This document shows positions 17,352 through 25,233 of a DNA stretch of 64,000 bases, piece after piece. Source of the DNA: Bacteroidota bacterium (lineage in GTDB: Bacteria > Bacteroidota > Bacteroidia > Flavobacteriales > Weeksellaceae); the NCBI GenBank assembly GCA_018266955.1, contig JAFDZI010000005.1, positions 62,001 through 126,000 of the forward strand. Direction: 5' to 3'. The position numbers were made by a program, and so were the translations under genes. The notes below the pieces were generated by a model. The model worked only from the letters and a program-made list of their open reading frames with translations. It had not been told where the DNA came from and made no database searches. Within the stretch, counting starts at the first letter, position 1. Each line of letters starts with the position of its first letter.

Positions 17352-18488
17352 TTAAAGTCTTTGTTTCAAAACAGGAATAATGCTGTCTTTCCAAGAATAA
17401 AAATCGCCTGCTAGGATGTGTTCTCTGGCAACTTTTACCAAGTCTAAATAGAAAGCTAAATTGTGTATGGATGCGATTTGTTTGGCTAGATATTCCTTAG
17501 AAACAAATAGATGTCGCACATAGGCTTTGGAGTATTCTCTATCAACATAGCTGGTACCCATTTCGTCTAATGGAGAGAAGTCTCTTTTCCATTTTTCATT
17601 TTTTAAGTTCATTACTCCTTGCCAAGTAAAGAGCATTGCATTTCTTGCATTTCTTGTAGGCATTACGCAATCCATCATGTCGATTCCCAAACCAATGCTT
17701 TCCAGAATATTCCAAGGGGTTCCTACGCCCATCAGGTATCTTGGTTTTTCTTTTGGAAGTATATCGGTAACTTCGTTGGTTATTCTGTACATTTCTTCTT
17801 CAGGTTCTCCTACGGACAAGCCACCAATGGCATTTCCTTCAGCGTTTTGTTCCGAGACAAATTCAGCAGATATTTTTCTTAAATCCGAAAAAGTAGAACC
17901 TTGAACAATTGGGAAAAGTCTTTGCTTGTGGGCATAGAGTTCTGGGTTTTCCTCTGTCCATTGTATGCATCTTTTTAGCCAACGGTGCGTCATTTCCATT
18001 GATTCCTTTGCTTGGTTGTATTCGCAAGGGTAAGGGGTGCATTCGTCAAAGGCCATGAAGATATCTCCTCCGATTTGTCTTTGGATTTCCATTGATTTTT
18101 CTGGGGAAATAAAATGATAGCTACCATCGATGTGGGATTTGAATTTTACTCCCTCTTCAGACATTTTTCGTGTATTGGAAAGCGAAAATACTTGGAAACC
18201 TCCTGAATCGGTTAGGATGGGTAAGTCCCAGTTCATGAATTGGTGGAGCCCACCGGCTTCCTGCATAATATCCATGGTGGGTCTTAGGTAAAGGTGGTAG
18301 GTGTTTCCCAAAATAATTTGGGCTTTTATGTCTTCTTTTAATTCTCTCTGGTGTACAGTTTTTACAGAAGCTACCGTGCCTACAGGCATAAAAATTGGTG
18401 TCTGAATGCTGCCGTGATCTGTATGGATTACTCCTGCTCTGGCTTTGCTTTCTGTATTTTGTTCAATTTCAAAAAAAGTCTTCTTCAT
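17352..18488 (-). CDS. tgt: tRNA-guanine (queuine) transglycosylase
   Basis: A 378-residue enzyme that exchanges guanine-34 for the queuosine precursor in GUN-anticodon tRNAs. Substrate and catalytic motifs are intact: DSGGFQVFSL (about 93-102), GGLSVGE (about 222-228) and DCVMPTRNARN (about 273-283), which holds the nucleophilic Asp. The usual C-terminal zinc site is altered: where most bacterial enzymes have CxCxxC before the YSxAYxRHL segment, this one reads GTSYVD. The His of H-N-L-A-F-Y is kept. I recall this loss in other Flavobacteriia enzymes. It overlaps the DUF4296 gene by one base. Confidence 0.93.
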   Translation of the reverse strand: MKKTFFEIEQNTESKARAGVIHTDHGSIQTPIFMPVGTVASVKTVHQRELKEDIKAQIILGNTYHLYLRPTMDIMQEAGGLHQFMNWDLPILTDSGGFQVFSLSNTRKMSEEGVKFKSHIDGSYHFISPEKSMEIQRQIGGDIFMAFDECTPYPCEYNQAKESMEMTHRWLKRCIQWTEENPELYAHKQRLFPIVQGSTFSDLRKISAEFVSEQNAEGNAIGGLSVGEPEEEMYRITNEVTDILPKEKPRYLMGVGTPWNILESIGLGIDMMDCVMPTRNARNAMLFTWQGVMNLKNEKWKRDFSPLDEMGTSYVDREYSKAYVRHLFVSKEYLAKQIASIHNLAFYLDLVKVAREHILAGDFYSWKDSIIPVLKQRL

Positions 18489-18865
18489 TACTTCAGGGGC
18501 TCTATTTTGGTGTCGTTATTTTTTTCTACTTTTAATTTATCCAATATGTATTGTTTGGATTTGGGGTCTTTGTCTAAGATGATTTCTTGGGCGTCATCAT
18601 ATATATCATTAATTTGGTTGTTGATGATATAATACTGATAACTATCAATAAAATCTTTGCCTTTTATTTTGTGTTGTTGTAAAATGTACCGAGTGCCTGC
18701 TTCTAAATTACTGCTTGGATTAATGAAACTGGCCTGATTGTTCATGGCAAGGTCAACCAAAATTTCTGTCATTACTTTTTTAGAAATTAAGTTTTTAGGT
18801 TTGTCGGATAAAGACTCACAGGAAATGGCAATAATCAAAATAAATCCTAAGATGAACTTTTTCAT
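18488..18865 (-). CDS. DUF4296 lipoprotein
   Basis: A 125-residue protein with a lipoprotein signal (FILIIAISCES, Cys about 16) and the DUF4296 pattern: PKNLISKKVMTEILVDLAM, then a helical segment with DFIDSYQYYIIN. The function is unknown. Placement directly before tgt is conserved in Flavobacteriia. Its start overlaps the end of the glycosyltransferase gene by 4 bp, so these genes form one translationally coupled unit. Confidence 0.8.
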   Translation of the reverse strand: MKKFILGFILIIAISCESLSDKPKNLISKKVMTEILVDLAMNNQASFINPSSNLEAGTRYILQQHKIKGKDFIDSYQYYIINNQINDIYDDAQEIILDKDPKSKQYILDKLKVEKNNDTKIEPLK

Positions 18866-19578
18866 AATTTTCCAAAGATTGATTTTAATTTTAAATTGAG
18901 TACACCAAAAATAGCTTCGCCGATAATTCCGCCATTCATTTTGCTTTCGCCTAAAATCCTATTGGTGAATATGATTGGGACTTCCACAATTTTAAATTTC
19001 TTTTTAAAGGTTCTGAATTTTATTTCTACTTGAAAGCCGTAGCCTTTTAGTTTTATTTTTTCTAATCCAATTTGCTCTAATACTTTTCTAGAAAAGCAAA
19101 CAAAACCAGCCGTGGTATCGTGTATCGGAATACCTAAAATTGTTCGAACATATTTAGATGCGAAATAAGAAAGCAAAACCCTGCCCATAGGCCAGTTCAC
19201 CACATTTACCCCGGTGCAATATCGGGACCCTACAGCCATGTCTGCATTTAGGCAAGCGTCAAATAGCTTGGGTAAATCCTGTGGATTGTGTGAGAAGTCG
19301 GCATCCATTTCGAAAATATAGTCGTAGTCGTTTTGTAAAGCCCATTGAAATCCGTGGATGTATGCTTTCCCTAAGCCATCTTTGTTTTTCCGAACAGTAA
19401 GATGTAAAAAATGGGGATGTTCTTTTTGGATATTTCTTACAATATCGGCTGTCCCATCTGGAGAAGAATCATCTACTACTAAGATATGAAATTCTTGTTC
19501 TAGTTGGAATACAGCAGAAATAATCGCTTCGATATTTTCCTTTTCGTTGTAGGTGGGTATGATGACTAATTTCTTCAT
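18862..19578 (-). CDS. Polyprenol-phosphate mannosyltransferase-like glycosyltransferase (GT2)
   Basis: A 238-residue GT2 enzyme of the dolichol/polyprenol phosphate mannose synthase type. Motifs: IIPTYNEKENIE (6-17), VVDDSSPDGTADIV (about 35-48), the DAD metal site in EMDADFSHNPQDLP (about 91-104), and GSRYC. No C-terminal membrane helices are present, as in the short DPM1 form. The product, a lipid-linked sugar, could feed surface glycosylation. I chose ATG 19578; a TTG four codons earlier lies too close to the -7 element at 19588-19595. Confidence 0.88.
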   Translation of the reverse strand: MKKLVIIPTYNEKENIEAIISAVFQLEQEFHILVVDDSSPDGTADIVRNIQKEHPHFLHLTVRKNKDGLGKAYIHGFQWALQNDYDYIFEMDADFSHNPQDLPKLFDACLNADMAVGSRYCTGVNVVNWPMGRVLLSYFASKYVRTILGIPIHDTTAGFVCFSRKVLEQIGLEKIKLKGYGFQVEIKFRTFKKKFKIVEVPIIFTNRILGESKMNGGIIGEAIFGVLNLKLKSIFGKL

Positions 19579-19587
19579 TTTCGTTTG

Positions 19588-19595
19588 CAAAGATA
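19588..19595 (-). promoter_or_regulatory. -7 element (TATCTTTG) for the glycosyltransferase-DUF4296-tgt-lptF/G run
   Basis: It matches TAnnTTTG on the minus strand, nine bases before ATG 19578, so the leader would be only a few bases long. Confidence 0.55.
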
Positions 19596-19637
19596 AGTAT
19601 TTCTCTTTTTTAGACTTAAAGAGATTGAAATATTCTC

Positions 19638-19645
19638 TACTTTTG
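19638..19645 (+). promoter_or_regulatory. -7 element (TACTTTTG) for DUF4271-hemD
   Basis: It matches TAnnTTTG, 21 bp before the ATG at 19667. It is divergent from the element at 19588-19595. Confidence 0.5.
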
Positions 19646-19666
19646 CAAAAATTGTTCCTTTATTGA

Positions 19667-20329
19667 ATGTTAATAGTGGCGTATAATTCCATACGATGGG
19701 TTGAAAATAACGACTGGGTTATTTTTATTTTACTTGTTTGCTTGTTTATTTATGTATTCATGTTGAGAACATTGAATAGGGATGCTAGTTTGCTAGAGTT
19801 TATTACCCAGCCCATTACCGAAGGTGCCAATGTGTTGGTCAATTGGTTGGCAGTATCCGTAGTTTATGTATTGTCTTTTACTGTACTGGTGTCGCAGTAT
19901 GTACCCATTGTTCCAAAATGGTTGGCTCAGTATCAGGTGTTAGGTTGGCAACTCAATAAATTTGGTTTTAGCTTGGGGGTGATTTTTCTTTTTTACCTGT
20001 CAAAATCCTTTTTAACTTTTTTATTTTATATGAGCATAGGAGAGGGAAAACGATGGTCGCCTCTCATTTTTGTTGCTACTAAATTTTATTTTGTATGTTC
20101 TTTTGTGCTTATTATTGCCAATATTATTCATTATTATTTTGGGATAGATAACAAGCTGGTTATGCAGTATTATGTCTTGATTCTTGTGTTTTTGTTTGTG
20201 TTTAAGCTTTTTTATTATAAATTTAATAAAAACATAACATTACCTAAAGATTGGTACTATAAAATTTTGTATATTTGCACACTTCAAATTATACCCCTCT
20301 GGGTACTTTGGAAAATCTTGTTTATTTAA
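19667..20329 (+). CDS. DUF4271 membrane protein
   Basis: A 220-residue protein with about six helices (first at 17-34, last at 200-218). It belongs to the DUF4271 family, which in Flavobacteriia sits directly before uroporphyrinogen-III synthase; the same order is seen here with a 23-bp gap. The function is unknown. The segment after the first helix (LRTLNRDASLLEFITQP) is typical of the family. Confidence 0.8.
   Translation: MLIVAYNSIRWVENNDWVIFILLVCLFIYVFMLRTLNRDASLLEFITQPITEGANVLVNWLAVSVVYVLSFTVLVSQYVPIVPKWLAQYQVLGWQLNKFGFSLGVIFLFYLSKSFLTFLFYMSIGEGKRWSPLIFVATKFYFVCSFVLIIANIIHYYFGIDNKLVMQYYVLILVFLFVFKLFYYKFNKNITLPKDWYYKILYICTLQIIPLWVLWKILFI
20270..20277 (+). promoter_or_regulatory. Possible internal -7 element (TATATTTG) before hemD
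   Basis: It matches TAnnTTTG inside the end of the DUF4271 gene, 75 bp before the hemD ATG. A TTG lies 16 bp upstream, shorter than the usual ~19-21. Confidence 0.35.
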
Positions 20330-20352
20330 GAAAAAACTATAGATATTGTGTG

Positions 20353-21093
20353 ATGAAAATAAAGTCTATTCTGGTTTCACAACCCAAGCCTAGCGAGTCG
20401 TCTCCATATTTGGAAATCGCTAAAAAAGAAAAGGTTAATATAGAATTTAGACCTTTTATTCATGTAGAAGGAGTGGATTCAAAAGAATTAAGAACCCAAA
20501 AAATTGATCTATCCCAATATACTGGGGTCATATTGACCAGTAAAAATGCGGTAGATCATTATTTCCGTTTAGCGGAAGAAATGCGCTTTGCTGTGCCCGA
20601 TACCATGAGGTATATTTGCCAATCCGAAGCCATTGCCAATTACTTACAAAAACATGTGGTGTACAGAAAAAGAAAAATCTCTTTTGGAGAGAAAACCTTT
20701 GCTGATTTGGCACCTTTGTTTAAAAAATATCCAGACGAAAAATATCTATTACCCTCTGCAGATGTGTTGTCTGAAACCATCGTTTCTGTACTTGAGAAAT
20801 CCGGAATCGATTGGACTCGTGCAATAATGTACAGAACGGTAAGTTCCGACTTGTCCGATATCAAAATAAAAGATTTTGATATGTTGGTGTTCTTTAGCCC
20901 TCAAGAAATAAAATCTCTTCAGTGTAATTTTAAAAATTTCAAACAAGGCGAAATGAAAATTTGTGTCTTTGGAGCCAATACCCAAAAAGCGCTAGAAGAT
21001 GTCGGGTATCGAGTAGATGTGATGGCACCTACCAAAGAAACGCCAAGCATGACCATGGCCATAGAAAAATACATAAGAGAACTGAATAAATAA
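20353..21093 (+). CDS. hemD: Uroporphyrinogen-III synthase
   Basis: A 246-residue HemD-family enzyme that closes hydroxymethylbilane into uroporphyrinogen III for haem and cobalamin-type tetrapyrroles. The family is diverse; visible marks are VSQPKPSESSPYLEIAKKE near the start, the hinge region YTGVILTSKNAVDHYF (about 56-71), a second half-domain with YRTVSSDLSDI, and FFSPQEIKSL. ATG 20353 gives the normal N-terminus; an upstream in-frame ATG (20275) lies inside the preceding gene. It ends just before a terminator. Confidence 0.88.
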   Translation: MKIKSILVSQPKPSESSPYLEIAKKEKVNIEFRPFIHVEGVDSKELRTQKIDLSQYTGVILTSKNAVDHYFRLAEEMRFAVPDTMRYICQSEAIANYLQKHVVYRKRKISFGEKTFADLAPLFKKYPDEKYLLPSADVLSETIVSVLEKSGIDWTRAIMYRTVSSDLSDIKIKDFDMLVFFSPQEIKSLQCNFKNFKQGEMKICVFGANTQKALEDVGYRVDVMAPTKETPSMTMAIEKYIRELNK

Positions 21094-21116
21094 TAATCAG
21101 TACAATTATCAAAAAT

Positions 21117-21149
21117 AAAAACATCTTCAGCTAAGAAGGTGTTTTTTTA
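21117..21149 (+). terminator. Terminator after hemD
   Basis: Arms AAAAACATCTTC (21117-21128) and GAAGGTGTTTTT (from 21135) pair with one G-T wobble and end in a T tract. Confidence 0.75.
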
Positions 21150-21245
21150 TTATTCAATAGCTTTCCTTTTAAAGATGGTTATCGAAAAGAAGGCTTAATT
21201 GAAAGGGGGTAAGTCATTCATTAAGTATAGAATAATGAATTCGGG

Positions 21246-21875
21246 CTATAAAAACTCAAACAAGTCAAGTTCGTCTTTTCTAACTTTTTTATGATGTTGG
21301 AAGTCGTCATCTATAGCTCTAAAACCCAAGGCGAGGGTTACAGTTATTTTCTCAATTTCCTTTGGGATTTCCAGCAAATCTTCCAATACATCCTGTCTGA
21401 AGCCTTCCATGGGGCAGGTGTCCACGCCTTCCAATGCCGCTGCAAACATTAGGTTACTTAGTAAAATATAGCCTTGTTTTTCGTTCCAATTCATAACTTC
21501 ATCGCTGCTACTTCTGTCGATGTGGCTGCTGATGCTTTTGCGGAAAGGCTCCAATTGTTGCAACGGAGTACTTCGGATGGCATTTATCTGTCTAAAATAA
21601 CCATTGATGTACTGCTCATCAATCCCTTTTTTACTTACAATAACCAAAAGGTGTGAGCAAGTGGAAATTTGAGAAGGATTGTAAAACGCAGGAATTAGTT
21701 TCTTTTTAGATTCTTCACTGGCAACAACCAAAATCCTATAGGGCTGTAAGCCCAAAGAACTAGCAGAAAGCTTCCCCGCCTGCAAGATATTGTCCAAGTT
21801 TTCCTTAGAAATTGTTTTGCTGGAATCAAATTTTTTAACCGAATATCTTTCTTGTAACGCCTTTATGTAGTTCAT
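21246..21875 (-). CDS. Nitroreductase-family NAD(P)H oxidoreductase
   Basis: A 209-residue FMN-dependent protein of the NfsB-like nitroreductase family. It starts with the typical QERYSVKKFDSSKTIS (9-24) that contacts FMN phosphate, followed by AGKLSASSLGLQPYRILVV (about 33-51) and, near the end, LGFRAIDDDFQHHKKVRK. Members reduce quinones, nitro compounds or enones; the natural substrate cannot be told. The gene stands alone, and its -7 element ends four bases before the ATG. Confidence 0.88.
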   Translation of the reverse strand: MNYIKALQERYSVKKFDSSKTISKENLDNILQAGKLSASSLGLQPYRILVVASEESKKKLIPAFYNPSQISTCSHLLVIVSKKGIDEQYINGYFRQINAIRSTPLQQLEPFRKSISSHIDRSSSDEVMNWNEKQGYILLSNLMFAAALEGVDTCPMEGFRQDVLEDLLEIPKEIEKITVTLALGFRAIDDDFQHHKKVRKDELDLFEFL

Positions 21876-21879
21876 GCCT

Positions 21880-21887
21880 CAAAATTA
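21880..21887 (-). promoter_or_regulatory. -7 element (TAATTTTG) four bases from the nitroreductase ATG
   Basis: It matches TAnnTTTG on the minus strand; four bases separate it from ATG 21875, the same geometry as at 5590 and 44758. Confidence 0.55.
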
Positions 21888-21917
21888 ATACTTTTCCCAT
21901 CCTTATCCATGGGTGAG

Positions 21918-22406
21918 TTATGGGTTTATCCTATTCTTACGACTTCTTTTTTCTAAAATTATATAAGAAGAAAAACCACCAATAAGCGATAGGCTCAATC
22001 CCAAAATTATTGTCCCAATCATGTACTGATACAAATGAGCTTGGATGTACGCAACCGAAAATACCTGTGCTTGATCTGTAGCGGGTTTTTCAACAAAAGG
22101 CGCTCCCAAAAACATCGCTCCAGTTATAATAAAAGGAAAAACCGGAGGGATGGAAATCCTAGTAAACAGAAAAGAAATCACCTTATTCAGCCGAAATATC
22201 GTAGCCAAAAATAAAATAATAAAAGTATGGAAGCCATAAAAAGGAGTAACGCCCACCAATATCCCACAAGAAATGGACAAAGCCTTCGTTCTATTGCTGC
22301 CTTGGCTTTCCAAAATATTTTCCACCAGAAATCTCTTCCAACCTTTTCTGCGGAAATATCGAAACATAATCAAAGGCTGTCGGATAATCTTTTTGATGAT
22401 GTACAA
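21918..22406 (-). CDS. DUF2062 membrane protein
   Basis: A 162-residue protein with three or four helices. It has the DUF2062 marks: SISCGILVGVTPFYGFHTFIILFLATIFRLNKV (split here as SISCGILVGVTPFYG and HTFIILFLATIF) and a late helix near 125-148. Family members are sometimes fused to glycosyltransferases; this one stands alone. The basic N-terminus (IIRQPLIMFRYFRRKGWKR) suggests membrane-edge contact. The function is unknown. A -7 element and a repeat element lie upstream. Confidence 0.8.
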   Translation of the reverse strand: MYIIKKIIRQPLIMFRYFRRKGWKRFLVENILESQGSNRTKALSISCGILVGVTPFYGFHTFIILFLATIFRLNKVISFLFTRISIPPVFPFIITGAMFLGAPFVEKPATDQAQVFSVAYIQAHLYQYMIGTIILGLSLSLIGGFSSYIILEKRSRKNRINP

Positions 22407-22418
22407 AATTTAGAACCG

Positions 22419-22426
22419 CAAAAGTA
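22419..22426 (-). promoter_or_regulatory. -7 element (TACTTTTG) for the DUF2062 gene
   Basis: It matches TAnnTTTG on the minus strand, 12 bp before the ATG at 22406. The repeat element at 22452-22567 lies just upstream of it. Confidence 0.45.
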
Positions 22427-22451
22427 AACAAAATATTTTTTTATTTTTTTT

Positions 22452-22567
22452 GGGCGTGCCCCTCGCACAATTACACTGCACAAGGCTCGGGTCGTGCTTT
22501 CCGTTGCAATCTTTTGCTCGTTCCTCGCAAAAGGATTTCCACTACAATCACTCACGCAAGTAGCGTT
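22452..22567. repeat. Dispersed intergenic structured element, copy 1
   Basis: About 116 bp that recur at 48210-48326. Shared blocks include AAGGCTCGGGTCGTGCTTTC and GGATTTCCACT-R-CAATCACTCAC. The central hairpin has arms CTTTTGC (22511-22517) and GCAAAAG (22527-22533) around loop TCGTTCCTC; copy 2 has CTTGGGC and GCCCAAG, so two base pairs have changed on both sides. The element lies between the divergent DUF2062 and topA genes. Short open frames across it are not gene-like. It may be a non-coding RNA or a small mobile repeat; an Rfam comparison (for example flavo-1 RNA) would test this. Confidence 0.7.
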
Positions 22568-22650
22568 ATAAAAGTGGAAGAGCGTCCCATTTATGTTGGT
22601 ACACCCCTCCAGAATTGTCTCGTCGTCTATTTTAAATTAAAGACATAAAA

Positions 22651-22680
22651 TTTGTGAATCAAAAAAAACTTCTACTTTTG
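22651..22680 (+). promoter_or_regulatory. topA promoter
   Basis: TTTG (22651-22654), an 18-bp spacer and TACTTTTG (22673-22680) fit the Bacteroidota -33/-7 pattern. The ATG follows 15 bp later. Confidence 0.65.
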
Positions 22681-22695
22681 CAAAAAAATTGAAGA

Positions 22696-25161
22696 ATGTC
22701 TAAAAATTTAGTAATCGTAGAGTCCCCGGCAAAAGCCAAAACTATTCAAAAGTTTTTGGGAGCCGATTTCGAAGTTAAATCCAGCTTCGGACATATTAGA
22801 GATTTGCCCAAAAAAGGCATGGGGATAGACCTATCTTCTTTTACTCCGGATTATGAAGTTTCTGCAGATAAAAAGAAATTAGTTGCCGAACTGAAATCAG
22901 CCGCTAAAAAAGCCGAATGGGTTTGGCTCGCTTCCGATGAGGACCGCGAAGGGGAAGCTATTGCTTGGCATTTGGCACAAGAATTAAAATTAAAGCCAGA
23001 AAAAACCAAAAGAATCGTCTTTCACGAGATCACCAAAAATGCAATATTAAAAGCGGTTGAAAACCCTAGAGATATAGACCAGAATTTAGTCAATGCCCAG
23101 CAAGCTCGTAGAGTATTGGACAGGATTGTGGGTTTCGAAATGTCTCCTGTGCTCTGGAAAAAAGTGAAAACAGGCCTTTCAGCTGGTCGTGTTCAGTCGG
23201 TTGCTGTGAGACTAATTGTGGAAAGAGAACAAGAAATTCGACAATTTCAACCAACGGCATCATTTAAAGTTGAAGGACTTTTCCTTAACGACGATAAAAA
23301 AGAAATTGCAGCCAAACTGAAAAAAGATTTCACCAAGGAATCCGACGCCGAGCAATTTTTAATTCAAGCTAAAAATACACAATTCAAAGTATTAAATGTA
23401 GAAGTAAAACCAGGGTCGAGAACGGCATCTGCACCATTTACCACATCTACATTGCAACAAGAAGCCTCCAACCGTTTGGGATATGGTGTTACCACCACCA
23501 TGAGGGTAGCACAAAGATTATATGAAGAAGGGTTTATCACTTATATGAGAACAGACTCGGTTAATCTCTCCAATGATGCCATAAATGCAGCGCAACATCA
23601 TATAGTATCAGAATTTGGTGAACAATATTCTAATCCGAGAAATTATACAACAAAAAATTCTTCTGCACAAGAAGCCCACGAAGCAATTAGACCTACCGAT
23701 TTTGCTGTGAAATCTATTGGAGATGTGCAGTTGAACAAATTGTATCAATTGATTTACAAAAGAACGCTTGCCTCGCAAATGACCAATGCCAAAATCGAAA
23801 AAACCGTAATCGAAATAGGCGACAATCAATTACCACAATCGTTTGAAGCGCAGGGTGAAGTAATTGTATTTGATGGTTTTCTAAAGGTGTATGGTGTGGC
23901 CAAAAGCAATGAAGAAGAGGAAGAAAGCAACGAAAAACTTCTGCCAAAAGTGAAAATAGGCGAATCTATAGACTACAAAAAAATAACTGCTACCCAAAAA
24001 TTCTCCAAACCTTCGGCTCGATATACCGAGGCAGGACTCGTGAAAAAATTGGAAGAATTGGGAATTGGTCGTCCTTCTACTTATGCTCCTACCATACAAA
24101 CGATTCAACATAGAGAATATGTGGACAAAAGAGAAATATTGCCTCAAGAACGAGAAATTCTAAAAATGACATTGGGCAAGAAAGAAGTGAAGAAGGAGAT
24201 GCTCGTGGAAAAATTTGGTGGCGATAAAAATAAATTTGTCCCAACCGATATTGGTGAAGTAGTCAATGAATTTCTTATTTCCCATTTCAATGAAGTTCTA
24301 GATTATGGCTTTACGGCAAAAGTAGAGCAAGATTTTGATCATATTGCCAGTGGAAGTGAAGAATGGAAACAGGTATTAAAAGGATTTTATAATAATTTCC
24401 ATCCGATTATTCAAGATGTGGAAGTGAATGCGGAAAGAGCAAATGGAGAAAGAGAATTAGGAGTTGATCCAAAATCTGGTAAAAAGGTATATGCCCGAAT
24501 TGGTCGTTTTGGCCCTATGATACAAATTGGAGAATCTGATGACGAAGAAAAACCAAGTTTTGCTTCTTTGCTTTCAACACAAAATATTGCCACCATTTCG
24601 TTGAATGAAGCGTTGGAGCTTTTTAAAATTCCATTTGACTTGCAAGAATTTGAAGGTAAAGCCGTCTCTGTTGGTGTTGGTAGATATGGGCCTTATGTAA
24701 AATGGGGTGATGCTTTTATCTCTTTGGGGAGAGCAACCGATCCGTTTTCAGTCACACAAGAAGTGGCCGAAAGTTTGATCAAGGAAAAACAAAAAGCTGA
24801 TGCACCTGTTGCTAGCTACAAGGGCGAACCAATAACAAAAGGAACGGGAAGATTTGGTCCATTTATCAAATATAAAGATTTGTATGTAAATGTGCCCAAA
24901 AAATATAATTTTGATCAATTAACGGTTGAGGAAATGCACGAATTGATCGAAGCGAAAATTGAAAAAGAAAACAACCGCTATATACAACAATGGGAAAAAG
25001 AAAAAATCTCCATAGAAAATGGGCGATGGGGACCTTTTGTAAAAGCCGGTAAAAAAATGGTGAAAATACCGAAAAAAGAAAATGGTGAAAAGTACGAGGC
25101 AGAGGAACTGAAAACCGTTTCCCTAGAAATGGTGAAAAAGTGGATAGAAGCTTCTAAATAA
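22696..25161 (+). CDS. topA: DNA topoisomerase I
   Basis: An 821-residue type IA topoisomerase that relaxes negative supercoils. The Toprim domain begins IVESPAKAKTIQKFLG (6-21) and contains the metal site SDEDREGEAIAWHLA (about 79-93). The cleavage tyrosine is Tyr283 in YMRTDSVNLS. The C-terminus lacks four-Cys zinc fingers and instead has four repeats of a G-R-x-G-P-x-[VI] module: GRFGPMIQIG, GRYGPYVKWG, GRFGPFIKYK and GRWGPFVKAG (about residues 605-790). This repeat-type tail is usual in Bacteroidota. Confidence 0.97.
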   Translation: MSKNLVIVESPAKAKTIQKFLGADFEVKSSFGHIRDLPKKGMGIDLSSFTPDYEVSADKKKLVAELKSAAKKAEWVWLASDEDREGEAIAWHLAQELKLKPEKTKRIVFHEITKNAILKAVENPRDIDQNLVNAQQARRVLDRIVGFEMSPVLWKKVKTGLSAGRVQSVAVRLIVEREQEIRQFQPTASFKVEGLFLNDDKKEIAAKLKKDFTKESDAEQFLIQAKNTQFKVLNVEVKPGSRTASAPFTTSTLQQEASNRLGYGVTTTMRVAQRLYEEGFITYMRTDSVNLSNDAINAAQHHIVSEFGEQYSNPRNYTTKNSSAQEAHEAIRPTDFAVKSIGDVQLNKLYQLIYKRTLASQMTNAKIEKTVIEIGDNQLPQSFEAQGEVIVFDGFLKVYGVAKSNEEEEESNEKLLPKVKIGESIDYKKITATQKFSKPSARYTEAGLVKKLEELGIGRPSTYAPTIQTIQHREYVDKREILPQEREILKMTLGKKEVKKEMLVEKFGGDKNKFVPTDIGEVVNEFLISHFNEVLDYGFTAKVEQDFDHIASGSEEWKQVLKGFYNNFHPIIQDVEVNAERANGERELGVDPKSGKKVYARIGRFGPMIQIGESDDEEKPSFASLLSTQNIATISLNEALELFKIPFDLQEFEGKAVSVGVGRYGPYVKWGDAFISLGRATDPFSVTQEVAESLIKEKQKADAPVASYKGEPITKGTGRFGPFIKYKDLYVNVPKKYNFDQLTVEEMHELIEAKIEKENNRYIQQWEKEKISIENGRWGPFVKAGKKMVKIPKKENGEKYEAEELKTVSLEMVKKWIEASK

Positions 25162-25181
25162 ATTAATATCACCAATGAATG

Positions 25182-25216
25182 AACCATGTCGGATTTTATC
25201 TGATGTGGTTTTTTTT
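25182..25216 (+). terminator. Terminator after topA
   Basis: Arms AACCATGTCGG (25182-25192) and CTGATGTGGTT (25200-25210) pair over 11 positions, three of them G-T wobbles, followed by a T tract. Confidence 0.65.
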
Positions 25217-25233
25217 GTTATAATTTTTATTTT

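Noticed and set aside
22370-22555. Minus-strand frame of 61 codons across repeat copy 1
   Set aside because: The second copy of the element does not keep this frame, while the hairpin is kept by paired changes, which favours a structured element over a protein.
25162-25233. Possible cobalamin riboswitch before cobT
   Set aside because: The gap is only 72 bp and is filled by the topA terminator; no B12-box-like sequence is seen.
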